A stretch of 23,465 nucleotides of DNA from assembly GCA_903931645.1 (NCBI GenBank), contig CAIZDF010000494.1:1-23465 (forward strand), written 5' to 3'. Under the pieces are notes generated by a model. That model did not search any database and was not told the origin of the DNA. It saw nothing but the letters and a program-made list of their open reading frames with translations. Every line of letters starts with the position of its first letter. The stretch's first letter is position 1. Of this stretch, positions 15,386 through 23,125 are shown in pieces. Source of the stretch: an uncultured Tolumonas sp. (GTDB lineage: Bacteria; Pseudomonadota; Gammaproteobacteria; Enterobacterales; Aeromonadaceae). The position numbers and the translations under genes are program-made.

Positions 15386-16111
15386 ATGCAGTTCTTCCGT
15401 CGTTTACAGGACATCCGCGCTATCAGCTTTGATCTTGATGACACCTTATACGACAACCGTCCGGTGATTGAACACGCCGAGCAATGGATGGTGGAACACA
15501 TGCGCGACCGCTATCTGGCTAGCGCTATGTATGATCGGGTCTGGTGGCTGCAGCTGAAACATGAATTACAGCATCTCGACCCGTCACTGAAAGACGATGT
15601 CAGCCGCTGCCGAATTGCCATGTTGGAAGTGGGTTTGCAACGCGGGGGGATGCCCGCCGAGATAGCAAAAAACGAGGCGCAACGTTGTTTTGCCGAATTT
15701 TTGGAAGTCCGCTCGCAAGTCGCCGTACCGCCGGAATCGATTGAAGTGTTGAAACAACTCAGTCGCCATTTCCCGCTGGTCGTGATCACCAATGGCAATG
15801 TGCTGTTGGAACGCATCGGGCTGGATGGCCATTTTAAACACGTACTCAAAGCTGGTAACGGTCAGCGTATGAAACCGGCACCAGACTTGTTCCGTTTGAT
15901 GGCCGCACGGTTGGAATTACAGCCGCAGCAGATCCTGCATGTCGGTGATGATGTGACTACCGATGTATTCGGCGCGATAAGAAACGGTTATCAAGCCGCC
16001 TGGATCAACAACCAAGGACAAGACTGGCGCAGCCTGCACACCTTGCCCCATCTGATGTTGCAAGATATTCGCGATCTGCTGACACTCATTCCGGACACCA
16101 ATAAACAATGA
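15386..16111 (+). CDS. yigB: HAD-family phosphatase YigB (5-amino-6-(5-phospho-D-ribitylamino)uracil / FMN phosphatase)
   Basis: A 241-residue HAD hydrolase (E. coli YigB 238). In E. coli, YigB is one of the phosphatases that dephosphorylate the riboflavin precursor and FMN. HAD motif I is FDLDDTLYDNRPV (nucleophile Asp16, acid/base Asp18), motif II VVITNGN, the lysine region KAGNGQRMKPAPDLF, and motif IV ILHVGDDVTTDVFGAI. The N-terminal MQFFRRLQDIRAISFDLDD and DLDDTLYDNRPVI closely resemble YigB. A GGAG site precedes the ATG, 31 bp after the LysR gene. The stop overlaps the start of the DMT exporter gene (ATGA). In E. coli yigB neighbours xerC and uvrD; that context is absent here. Confidence 0.87.
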   Translation: MQFFRRLQDIRAISFDLDDTLYDNRPVIEHAEQWMVEHMRDRYLASAMYDRVWWLQLKHELQHLDPSLKDDVSRCRIAMLEVGLQRGGMPAEIAKNEAQRCFAEFLEVRSQVAVPPESIEVLKQLSRHFPLVVITNGNVLLERIGLDGHFKHVLKAGNGQRMKPAPDLFRLMAARLELQPQQILHVGDDVTTDVFGAIRNGYQAAWINNQGQDWRSLHTLPHLMLQDIRDLLTLIPDTNKQ

Positions 16112-16995
16112 AACTGTCAAATTACATGACCGGCTTGCTGCTGGCGGTGCTGGCCGCAACCGGTTTTGCCTGCAAAGCGATTTTTGTCAAACTCGCCTAC
16201 CGTTATGGCGTCGATGGCACCACACTGGTGACCATCCGATTACTTTTGGTCTTACCATTAATCATCACCATGCGCCTGCTGCGCAAAGCCCCCACCACCG
16301 CCTTATCCTGGCATGACCGCGGCATGATCATTCTGCTCGGTTTACTCGGTTATTACTTATCCAGCTTGTTGGATTTTCTCGGCTTAGAAACCGTCAGTGC
16401 CAGTATTGAACGCCTGCTCTTGTGTTTATATCCCACCCTGACGGTGTTGCTTTCAGCTTGGCTGATGAAAACCAGTATCAGTCGACGTATGTGGTCGGCG
16501 ATGGCACTGACCTACTGCGGTATGGTGTTGGTGCTCGCCCCTGATTTTGCCGGCGCACGCCTCGATCTGCTGGGCATGTTTTTTGTGGTCGCCAGCACAG
16601 TCAGTTATGCATTTTATCTAACCTGGAGCCCGTCTGTTATAAAGCGGATTGGTTCTATGCGCTTTGCCGAACTCGGCTTAACCATCTCTGCACTGGCGAT
16701 GTTTGCGCATTATTTGCTGACTCGTCCGCTCGGAATATTGCTGCATCAGCCACTACCGGTCTGGGGCTATGGCATGATCATGGCGCTGGTCGCCACTGTG
16801 TTACCCATCTACGCACTGGCAGCGGCGATGGCACGCATTGGTGCCGGGAAAACAGCACTGATCGGTAGCGTAGGGCCAATTCTGACTATCTTCCTGAGTA
16901 TTGGTATTCTGGATGAACACTTAAGCCCGCTGCAATGGGCGGGCGTGGGCGTGGTATTAACCGGGATCTGGCTGGTTGGACAACGAAAAACCTGA
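16108..16995 (+). CDS. EamA/DMT-family inner-membrane transporter
   Basis: A 295-residue protein with ten hydrophobic segments in two EamA halves, the drug/metabolite transporter layout. The first half includes GFACKAIFVKLAYRYGVDGT and the family's SASIERLLLCLYPTLTVLLS; the second includes GMFFVVASTVSYAFYLTWSP and ALIGSVGPILTIFLSIGILD followed by WAGVGVVLTGIWLVG. Substrates of this family (amino acids, metabolites, drugs) cannot be predicted from these motifs. The start overlaps the yigB stop by 4 bp, so the two genes are probably translated together. The last 39 bases overlap the convergent lipoprotein gene on the other strand, an unusually long overlap. Confidence 0.87.
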   Translation: MKLSNYMTGLLLAVLAATGFACKAIFVKLAYRYGVDGTTLVTIRLLLVLPLIITMRLLRKAPTTALSWHDRGMIILLGLLGYYLSSLLDFLGLETVSASIERLLLCLYPTLTVLLSAWLMKTSISRRMWSAMALTYCGMVLVLAPDFAGARLDLLGMFFVVASTVSYAFYLTWSPSVIKRIGSMRFAELGLTISALAMFAHYLLTRPLGILLHQPLPVWGYGMIMALVATVLPIYALAAAMARIGAGKTALIGSVGPILTIFLSIGILDEHLSPLQWAGVGVVLTGIWLVGQRKT

Positions 16996-17616
16996 CGGAT
17001 TGTGCAGCGACACCATCAACTTGGCAAAACCGCGGGCAAACTCACGATGTGTCAGCTGGTCGATCTGCGGCCAACGTTCCATCGGCATAAAAGCATATTC
17101 CTGCGCACTTTGCACCGCATTGCCATGTAACGCTACCCAGCGTGGATTGTAACGGCGCTGGGCCGTTTTATCCCAACTCAATACCTGTTTCATGGCAGTT
17201 TCCATCTCGGCCGGATGACTCAAAGCATAAGCTGGAATTTCTGCCCCAAATTGCTCACTGAGTTTGGTAACACCTTGTTGTGTCGAGGCATCCAGCGATT
17301 TATTGGCATCACTGCGCGCGCGTAGCTGAGCGGTATAAAACCAGAACATGGCATCGTGGTAATGTTGTTGCTGATAAAGCTGGTAAGCCAGCGCAAACAA
17401 CACGGGAGGAGTAACCTCATTCGGTTTAGCCTGCACTTGCACCAGTGTTTCAACGTTACCCTGCAACAGCTCATCGACCTGCCGCCGCGTGGTTTCCAGC
17501 GGTAACAGCCGGAATTCGCCTTGCGGCTGCAATAGTGGCGCAACCGGCTCTTTGGCACAGCCGCTGAAGAACACCATTCCGATCAGTAATAACCCACCGC
17601 CCACTGGTAATCGCAT
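16957..17616 (-). CDS. Predicted outer-membrane/periplasmic lipoprotein of unknown function
   Basis: Start chosen at 17616: the protein then begins MRLPVGGGLLLIGMVFFSGC, a lipoprotein signal peptide with a lipobox (FSG-C, Cys20), and a GAGGG ribosome site lies 5 bases upstream. The frame is open for another 61 codons, but that N-terminus looks like non-coding translation. The mature part (about 200 residues) is mainly helical, with PVLFALAYQLYQQQHYHDAM suggesting a TPR/Sel1-like repeat, followed by AMFWFYTAQLRARSDANKSL. I do not recognise the family. The C-terminus includes WVALHGNAVQSAQEYAF and FARGFAKLMVSLHNPSGF. It overlaps the convergent DMT exporter gene by 39 bp and is divergent from ddl. 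Confidence 0.7.
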   Translation of the reverse strand: MRLPVGGGLLLIGMVFFSGCAKEPVAPLLQPQGEFRLLPLETTRRQVDELLQGNVETLVQVQAKPNEVTPPVLFALAYQLYQQQHYHDAMFWFYTAQLRARSDANKSLDASTQQGVTKLSEQFGAEIPAYALSHPAEMETAMKQVLSWDKTAQRRYNPRWVALHGNAVQSAQEYAFMPMERWPQIDQLTHREFARGFAKLMVSLHNPSGFSLSNQPDPG

Positions 17617-17652
17617 ATTTCCCTCACCGTAACTGCAAACGAGCTCAGTGTA

Positions 17653-17686
17653 ATACCTTTCGCACTTAACGTCGCAACATCGTTGA
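17653..17686 (-). repeat. Degenerate ERIC end (partial element)
   Basis: This 34-bp stretch matches one terminus of the complete ERIC at 3937-4062 at 27 of 34 positions by hand alignment without gaps (for example AAGTGCGAAAGGTAT against AAGTACGAAGGGTAT on the minus strand). The central ERIC core and the opposite end are not found next to it. It lies in the leader of the lipoprotein gene. Confidence 0.5.
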
Positions 17687-17697
17687 TGTCCAATTTC

Positions 17698-17723
17698 GGC
17701 AAAATAGCCCCGAAGGCTTTGCC
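17698..17723. other. Hairpin in the lipoprotein leader
   Basis: GGCAA (17698-17702) pairs with TTGCC (17719-17723) and AGCC (17706-17709) with GGCT (17715-17718), with a 3-nt bulge and a 5-nt loop. It abuts the ERIC-end fragment in the lipoprotein/ddl intergenic region. There is no U-tract on either side, so it is not a standard terminator. Confidence 0.45.
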
Positions 17724-17822
17724 CTGTCGGATCTGACTTGTTAGACTGCGAACATGCGGCCGCCGGAGCTGGCAGCCCTCTCAGTAATAGCGCAGCCATA
17801 GCGCATTGTATAGGACACCACG

Positions 17823-18815
17823 ATGAAACACCTTCACGTACTGCTGCTGTGCGGCGGCGGCGGCAGTGAGCATGAAATTTCTCTGCTGAGTGCTAATTTT
17901 CTGGAAAGCCAGCTGAAATCACTGGCCGGGATCAATGTTACCCGCGTCGAACTGTTCCCCGACCATTGGCAGACCAACGACGGACGTTTCTGCCATTTAG
18001 GCATGGATCGTCAGCTGCATTTTGACAATACCGCACAACCGGTTGATTTTGTGGTGCCTTGTATTCACGGTTTCCCCGGCGAGACCGGCGATATCCAATC
18101 CATGTTGGAACTGATCGGCCTGCCTTATCTTGGCTGTGGTTCGGAAGGCAGCAAATTGTGCTTCAACAAGGTCAGCACCAAGCTGTGGTTGTCGGCACTG
18201 GATATTCCAAACACCCCGTTCCTGTTCCTGTCGACCAACAACGAAGCGGCGCACGCACAAGCACACACCGCTTTCCGCAACTGGGGTGCCGTGTTCGTGA
18301 AAGCCGCCAGTCAGGGTTCGTCGGTGGGTTGTTATAAAGTGACGGATGCCGCTGCATTATCTGAAGCGGTGAATGCGGCATTTGGTTATTCCGATCAAGT
18401 ATTGGTCGAAAAAGCCGTGCGCCCACGCGAGCTGGAAGTGGCGGTGTATCGTTATAACGATCAATTGGTGGCGACTCGTCCAGGTGAAATTGCCACACCA
18501 AGCGACAGCTTCTACAGCTATGAAGAGAAATACAGTGCCGGTAGCCACTCTACTACCTATCTGGAAGCGCCGAACCTGAGCGAAGAACAAGTTGCCACCA
18601 TCCGTGAATATGCGCTGAAAGCGTTTAGTCAGCTGGGTCTGAAAGACTTGTCGCGCATCGATTTCTTCCTGACCGAAGACAACGAAATTCTGCTCAATGA
18701 AATCAATACCTTCCCTGGTATGACACCAATCTCCATGTTCCCGAAACTGCTGGAACATCACGGTGATAACTTCGGTAAATTCCTGGAAGGGATCATCCGC
18801 AGCAGCGCCAAATAA
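17823..18815 (+). CDS. ddl: D-alanine--D-alanine ligase
   Basis: ATP-grasp ligase that makes the D-Ala-D-Ala dipeptide for peptidoglycan precursors, cytoplasmic, 330 residues. The N-terminal GGGGSEHEISLLSA carries the ligase's substrate-binding loop (SEHEIS with the catalytic Glu), followed by PCIHGFPGETGDIQSMLEL and YLGCGSEGSKLCFNKVSTK. The ATP-grasp core includes FVKAASQGSSVGCYKV and VEKAVRPRELEVAVY, then the omega-loop region with EKYSAGSHSTTYL, and the Mg-binding C-terminal DLSRIDFFL and LLNEINTFPGMTPISMFP. It is not next to the mra/mur cluster, so it is the stand-alone type (as with ddlA in E. coli) rather than ddlB by position. The ribosome site is AGGA. A bidirectional terminator separates it from convergent uvrA. 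Confidence 0.93.
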   Translation: MKHLHVLLLCGGGGSEHEISLLSANFLESQLKSLAGINVTRVELFPDHWQTNDGRFCHLGMDRQLHFDNTAQPVDFVVPCIHGFPGETGDIQSMLELIGLPYLGCGSEGSKLCFNKVSTKLWLSALDIPNTPFLFLSTNNEAAHAQAHTAFRNWGAVFVKAASQGSSVGCYKVTDAAALSEAVNAAFGYSDQVLVEKAVRPRELEVAVYRYNDQLVATRPGEIATPSDSFYSYEEKYSAGSHSTTYLEAPNLSEEQVATIREYALKAFSQLGLKDLSRIDFFLTEDNEILLNEINTFPGMTPISMFPKLLEHHGDNFGKFLEGIIRSSAK

Positions 18816-18847
18816 TTTCCGCAGGCAGAAAAACGCATCTGTAATAA

Positions 18848-18881
18848 TAAAAAGGGCCGAAGATAATTCCGGCCTTTTTTT
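18848..18881. terminator. Bidirectional intrinsic terminator between ddl and uvrA
   Basis: Stem AAAGG(G)CCG (18851-18859) with CGGCCTTT (18869-18876), one bulged G, 9-nt loop. The plus strand continues with seven T; the minus strand continues with TTTTTATTATT, so it can serve both convergent genes. Confidence 0.85.
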
Positions 18882-18929
18882 GTTATTCGATGTTCATTGT
18901 TACTGCGTCAGCGCAGGTAATCGAGTTAG

Positions 18930-21767
18930 TTACGACGCCCGATCCCGTTCCAGTAATGGTTTCAGGAAACGCGCAGTGTGTGACTCGGTACATTCCGCCA
19001 CCTGCTCCGGCGTACCCGCCACCAGAATAGTGCCGCCACCGGAACCACCTTCCGGCCCCAGATCGACAATCCAATCCGCGGTTTTCACCACATCCAGATT
19101 GTGCTCGATGATAACGATGGTATTGCCGTTATCACGCAGTTTTTCCAACACATTCAGCAGTTGCTGAATATCGTGGAAATGCAGGCCCGTAGTCGGTTCA
19201 TCGAGAATATACAGCGTCTGGCCGGTATCACGCTTCGACAGCTCTTTCGCCAGCTTCACACGCTGCGCTTCACCGCCGGAAAGTGTCGTCGCCGACTGCC
19301 CCAAACGAATGTAAGAGAGGCCCACATCCATCAGCGTCTGTAATTTACGCGCCAACGCCGGCACCGCATCAAAGAACGCACGGGCATCTTCCACCGTCAT
19401 ATCCAACACTTCGTGGATACTCTTGTGCTTGTATTTTACTTCCAGCGTTTCACGGTTATAGCGTTTGCCTTTACAGACATCACACGGCACATACACATCC
19501 GGCAGGAAGTGCATTTCCACCTTGATCACGCCATCGCCCTGACAGGCTTCACAGCGCCCGCCTTTAACGTTAAACGAGAATCGACCCGGCTGGTAACCGC
19601 GTGAACGCGCCTCTTGTGTCGCAGCAAATAACTCGCGGATCGGCGTAAACAAACCAGTGTAAGTAGCCGGATTCGAACGCGGTGTGCGGCCAATCGGGCT
19701 TTGATCGATATCGACAACTTTGTCGAGCAGCTCCATACCCTGAATATCACGATACGGTGCTGGTTTTTCGACCGTTGCCCCATTCAGATCACGATGTGCG
19801 ATACGGAATAACGTGTCGTTGATCAGCGTTGATTTCCCTGAACCGGAAACGCCGGTAATGCAGGTCATCACGCCAATTGGCACATGCAAATCAACATTTT
19901 TCAGGTTATTACCGGTTGCGCCCAACAATTTCAGCCACTTATCACCAATCGGGCGACGTTGTCCCGGCACCTGAATTTTCTGCCGACCCGACAGATATTC
20001 ACCGGTCAGCGAATCCGGGTTGGCCATCACTTCCGCAGGTGTACCTTGTGCCACAATCGCACCACCGTGCACACCAGCACCTGGCCCGATATCGACCACA
20101 TAATCGGCACTGCGGATCGCATCTTCATCATGCTCGACCACAATCACGGTATTACCCAGATTCCGCAGGTGGAATAAGGTACCGAGCAGACGTTCATTAT
20201 CGCGTTGATGCAAACCGATCGACGGCTCATCCAGCACATACATCACACCAACCAGACCGGCACCGATCTGGCTCGCCAGACGGATACGCTGCGCTTCCCC
20301 ACCGGACAGCGTTTCCGCCGAACGTGACAGTGACAGGTAATTCAGGCCGACATTGACCAGAAAACCCAGCCGCTCAATGATCTCTTTTAAGATTTTTTCG
20401 GCGATTTGCGCACGCTGACCATCTAAGGCCAGATTCTGGAAGAAACTTAACGTTTCACCAATCGACATCTCGGCCACTTGCGGCAACGTCGTTTTCGCCA
20501 CATACACGTGGCGCGCTTCCTGTCGCAAACGGCTGCCGTTACAGCTTGGGCACGGCTGATTGGCAATATATTTCGCCAGCTCTTCTCGCACGCTGTTGGA
20601 TTCCGTTTCGCGGTAGCGGCGTTCCATATTGTGTAACACGCCTTCAAAGGCATGATTACGCACCACCACATCACCGCGATCGTTCATGTAACGGAATTCG
20701 ATCTGGGTATGCCCGCTGCCATGCAACACCACTTTTTTCGCTTGTGGCGTCAATGCGTCATAGGGTTCATCCAGATCAAACTTGTAGTGTTCAGCGACCG
20801 ATTTCAGCATCTGAAAGTAATAAAAACTACGCTTATCCCAACCCCGGATCGCCCCACCCGAGAGACTTAACTCAGGGTTAGTCACCACTTTGTGCGGATC
20901 AAAATATTGCTGCACCCCCAGCCCATCACAGGTCGGGCAGGCACCCGCCGGGTTATTAAACGAGAACAGCCGAGGTTCCAGTTCACTCAGCGAATAACCA
21001 CATTCCGGACAGGCAAAATTGGCCGAAAAAATCAGCGGGTGCGCTTTGTCATCGTCCATATCCGCGACATACACCAGCCCGCCCGATAAGGTCAGCGCCG
21101 TTTCGAACGATTCCGCCAAGCGTAGTTGCAGGTCATCACGCACTTTAAAGCGGTCGACCACCACTTCAATGGTGTGCTTCTTTTGCAGCTCCAGCGTCGG
21201 TGGATCAGATAAATCACACACTTCGCCGTCAATCCGGGCACGGATGTAACCTTGCGCCGACAGATTTTCCAGCAGCTGTTTGTGCTCACCTTTACGGTTG
21301 CGCACTACTGGCGCCAGAATCATCATTTTGCGATTTTCCGGCTCAGCCAACACCCGATCAACCATCTGGCTGATGGTCTGTGCCGCCAGCGGCAAGTCAT
21401 GATCGGGGCAGCGCGGTTCACCCACCCGCGCATAGAGCAGACGCAGGTAGTCATAAATTTCGGTGATCGTGCCGACGGTGGAACGCGGATTATGCGATGT
21501 CGATTTCTGTTCAATCGAGATCGCGGGCGACAGCCCTTCGATATGATCGACGTCCGGTTTTTCCATCAGGCTTAAGAACTGGCGGGCGTATGCCGACAGC
21601 GATTCGACATAACGGCGTTGCCCTTCGGCATACAACGTATCAAACGCGAGCGATGATTTGCCGGAACCGGAGAGGCCGGTGATGACGATGAGCTTGTCGC
21701 GCGGCAGCGTCAGATTGATATTTTTCAGATTATGGGTACGTGCGCCCCGGATCTCGATTTTGTCCAT
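18930..21767 (-). CDS. uvrA: Excinuclease ABC subunit A (UvrA)
   Basis: DNA-damage recognition ATPase of nucleotide excision repair, 945 residues (E. coli 940). Two ABC ATPase modules are complete: Walker [10 protein letters not shown] (residues 31-39) and, in the second half, [13 protein letters not shown]; signature motifs [12 protein letters not shown] and [12 protein letters not shown]; Walker B regions [13 protein letters not shown] and [13 protein letters not shown]. The zinc modules are present: CPECG with CPTCDG in the first half, CPSCNG between, and CEACQGDG with CDVCKG in the second. The UvrB-binding region and the [10 protein letters not shown] stretch are intact. The gene diverges from ssb, as in E. 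coli, where a shared LexA box controls both. The start ATG has only a weak ribosome site. Confidence 0.97.
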   Translation of the reverse strand: MDKIEIRGARTHNLKNINLTLPRDKLIVITGLSGSGKSSLAFDTLYAEGQRRYVESLSAYARQFLSLMEKPDVDHIEGLSPAISIEQKSTSHNPRSTVGTITEIYDYLRLLYARVGEPRCPDHDLPLAAQTISQMVDRVLAEPENRKMMILAPVVRNRKGEHKQLLENLSAQGYIRARIDGEVCDLSDPPTLELQKKHTIEVVVDRFKVRDDLQLRLAESFETALTLSGGLVYVADMDDDKAHPLIFSANFACPECGYSLSELEPRLFSFNNPAGACPTCDGLGVQQYFDPHKVVTNPELSLSGGAIRGWDKRSFYYFQMLKSVAEHYKFDLDEPYDALTPQAKKVVLHGSGHTQIEFRYMNDRGDVVVRNHAFEGVLHNMERRYRETESNSVREELAKYIANQPCPSCNGSRLRQEARHVYVAKTTLPQVAEMSIGETLSFFQNLALDGQRAQIAEKILKEIIERLGFLVNVGLNYLSLSRSAETLSGGEAQRIRLASQIGAGLVGVMYVLDEPSIGLHQRDNERLLGTLFHLRNLGNTVIVVEHDEDAIRSADYVVDIGPGAGVHGGAIVAQGTPAEVMANPDSLTGEYLSGRQKIQVPGQRRPIGDKWLKLLGATGNNLKNVDLHVPIGVMTCITGVSGSGKSTLINDTLFRIAHRDLNGATVEKPAPYRDIQGMELLDKVVDIDQSPIGRTPRSNPATYTGLFTPIRELFAATQEARSRGYQPGRFSFNVKGGRCEACQGDGVIKVEMHFLPDVYVPCDVCKGKRYNRETLEVKYKHKSIHEVLDMTVEDARAFFDAVPALARKLQTLMDVGLSYIRLGQSATTLSGGEAQRVKLAKELSKRDTGQTLYILDEPTTGLHFHDIQQLLNVLEKLRDNGNTIVIIEHNLDVVKTADWIVDLGPEGGSGGGTILVAGTPEQVAECTESHTARFLKPLLERDRAS

Positions 21768-21963
21768 AGAGAGCCAACTGTGAACTGCATCAAAATGTCA
21801 GTATCGCATAGCCAGCACTGGATGAATAGCCAGTATTGCTGCAAATATGTTAATGTCTACGCTGCAAACTATTTGTGCCCTGTCATAGCTGTCGATCTGA
21901 CTTTAACGGTGATTATTGCTAAGATAGGCGGTTAGAGAATTCGAACTTTTTACGGAGCAGATC
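21768..21963. promoter_or_regulatory. uvrA-ssb divergent promoter region with a degenerate SOS-box-like dyad
   Basis: The only CTG-N10-CAG match I find is CTGGATGAATAGCCAG at 21818-21833, symmetrical but with G and C where the LexA consensus (CTGT-N8-ACAG) has T and A. The likely ssb promoter is CTGACT (21897-21902), 17 bp, TAAGAT (21920-21925). Two exact GCTGCAAA repeats start at 21838 and 21861 (23 bp apart). LexA control of uvrA and ssb is known in E. coli; whether this dyad suffices is uncertain. Confidence 0.5.
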
Positions 21964-22530
21964 ATGGCCAGAGGCGTGAATAAAGTCATTATCGTTGGCA
22001 ATCTGGGGCAAGACCCGGAAGTGCGCTACATGCCAAACGGCAATGCAGTAGCCAATATCACTGTTGCCACCAGCGAAAGCTGGAAAGACCAGCAAGGTCA
22101 AATGCAGGAGCGTACTGAATGGCATCGTATCGTGCTGTACCGTCGTCTGGCTGAAATCGCTGGTGAATATCTGCGTAAAGGCTCGAAAGTTTATCTGGAA
22201 GGTCGTCTGCAAACCCGTGAATGGCAAGATCCGCAAGGCCAGAAACGTTACACCACCGAAATCATCGCTAACGAAATGCAGATGCTGGATGGTCGTGGCG
22301 CAGGCGCACCACAGGGTGGCAACATGGGTGCTCCGGCACAGCAGTCACAGCCTCAACAAGGTAACTGGGGTCGCCCATCTGCACCAGCTGCCGCACCGCA
22401 GGGTGGTACCAACCCAGGTTATGCGCCGCAACAAGCTGCGCCACAAGGTGGTTATGCACCCGCGCCAGCAGCACAGCAGCCAACCTATAACGAACCCCCA
22501 ATGGATTTCGACGACGACATTCCGTTCTGA
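21964..22530 (+). CDS. ssb: Single-stranded DNA-binding protein Ssb
   Basis: Homotetrameric protein that coats single-stranded DNA in replication, recombination and repair, 188 residues (E. coli 178). The OB-fold occupies about residues 1-112 with [40 protein letters not shown] and [16 protein letters not shown]. It is followed by a low-complexity Gly/Gln/Pro/Ala linker (about residues 113-178) and the acidic partner-binding tip MDFDDDIPF that recruits RecG, PriA and other repair enzymes. A GGAG ribosome site is at the proper distance. It diverges from uvrA, as in enterics, and is followed by its own terminator. Confidence 0.97.
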   Translation: MARGVNKVIIVGNLGQDPEVRYMPNGNAVANITVATSESWKDQQGQMQERTEWHRIVLYRRLAEIAGEYLRKGSKVYLEGRLQTREWQDPQGQKRYTTEIIANEMQMLDGRGAGAPQGGNMGAPAQQSQPQQGNWGRPSAPAAAPQGGTNPGYAPQQAAPQGGYAPAPAAQQPTYNEPPMDFDDDIPF

Positions 22531-22564
22531 AATACACATCAAAACGGTATATCATCATCCAAGT

Positions 22565-22600
22565 AAAAACCCGTGCGGTGTTAAATCGCATGGGTTTTTT
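22565..22600 (+). terminator. Intrinsic terminator of ssb
   Basis: Stem AACCCGTGCG with CGCATGGGTT (one G-T pair), 10-nt loop, then a run of six T ending at 22600. It lies 35 bases after the ssb stop. Confidence 0.88.
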
Positions 22601-22639
22601 CTATTTTTAATACTATTTCTAGTGCATTGAGAGGCCACT

Positions 22640-23041
22640 ATGACCTACACATTAACTCCAGAAGAATATCAGGCAACACTGGCACTCGATGCCGATCAGC
22701 GTTATGAACATTTCCTGCAACAAGTTGTTGAGAATAAAGAAGTCTGGATCCTGAAAGACGATGAAGGCTGCATGCTGCTAACCGCCGACGGTGACGACTG
22801 TATTCCGGTTTGGCCACACCCTGATTACGCTAAAGCCTGGGCAGTTGATGACTGGAATAAGAGCCAGCCATTCGCTATCCCGCTACAAGTGTGGTTCGAT
22901 CGCTGGGTGAAAGGCATGGAAGAAGATGGCATCGCGGTGGCGGTATTCCCGTTACAGGAAGAAGCTGGTGTTATTGAAGAGTCTGCCGATGTAGCTGCCA
23001 GTTTGCAGAAAAAAATCGCCAAGTTGGCACGTAAACAATAG
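22640..23041 (+). CDS. DUF2750-family protein of unknown function
   Basis: A 133-residue cytoplasmic protein without signal or membrane segment. It resembles DUF2750 proteins as I remember them: RYEHFLQQVVENKEVWILKD, then a strand segment with IPVWPHPDYAKAWAVDDW, IPLQVWFDRWVKGMEEDG and the beta strand IAVAVFPLQEE. The last 25 residues (VAASLQKKIAKLARKQ) are a basic helix beyond the domain. No catalytic motif is evident and the function is unknown. A GAGAGG ribosome site precedes the start. It is separated from ssb by a terminator, so it is probably transcribed alone, and it converges with the EAL-domain gene across two inverted repeats. Confidence 0.8.
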   Translation: MTYTLTPEEYQATLALDADQRYEHFLQQVVENKEVWILKDDEGCMLLTADGDDCIPVWPHPDYAKAWAVDDWNKSQPFAIPLQVWFDRWVKGMEEDGIAVAVFPLQEEAGVIEESADVAASLQKKIAKLARKQ

Positions 23042-23074
23042 GACATTAAGGTCTGATCGCTGACCTTCCAACCT

Positions 23075-23117
23075 CTATAACAGCCTAAACCAATATCAAT
23101 GGATTAGGCTGTTATAG
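23075..23117. terminator. Long inverted repeat between convergent DUF2750 and EAL genes
   Basis: Arms CTATAACAGCCTAAACCA (23075-23092) and TGGATTAGGCTGTTATAG (23100-23117) match at 17 of 18 positions around a 7-nt loop. There is no U-tract on either side. A smaller hairpin, AAGGTC (23048-23053) with GACCTT (23062-23067), precedes it. Its place between convergent 3' ends suggests termination or 3'-end protection on both strands. Confidence 0.65.
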
Positions 23118-23125
23118 CGTCCCAT

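Noticed and set aside
17617..17799. 61-codon N-terminal extension of the lipoprotein ORF.
   Set aside because: It covers an ERIC fragment and a hairpin and lies before a clear lipoprotein signal peptide with its own ribosome site.
19877..21575. Several plus-strand ORFs of 60-159 codons antisense to uvrA.
   Set aside because: Their composition is that of reverse-frame translation of a conserved gene; uvrA accounts fully for the region.
22064..22630. Long alternative-frame ORF through ssb, and opposite-strand ORFs over the low-complexity linker.
   Set aside because: Shadow frames created by the repetitive Gly/Gln/Pro linker codons; no homology or ribosome sites.
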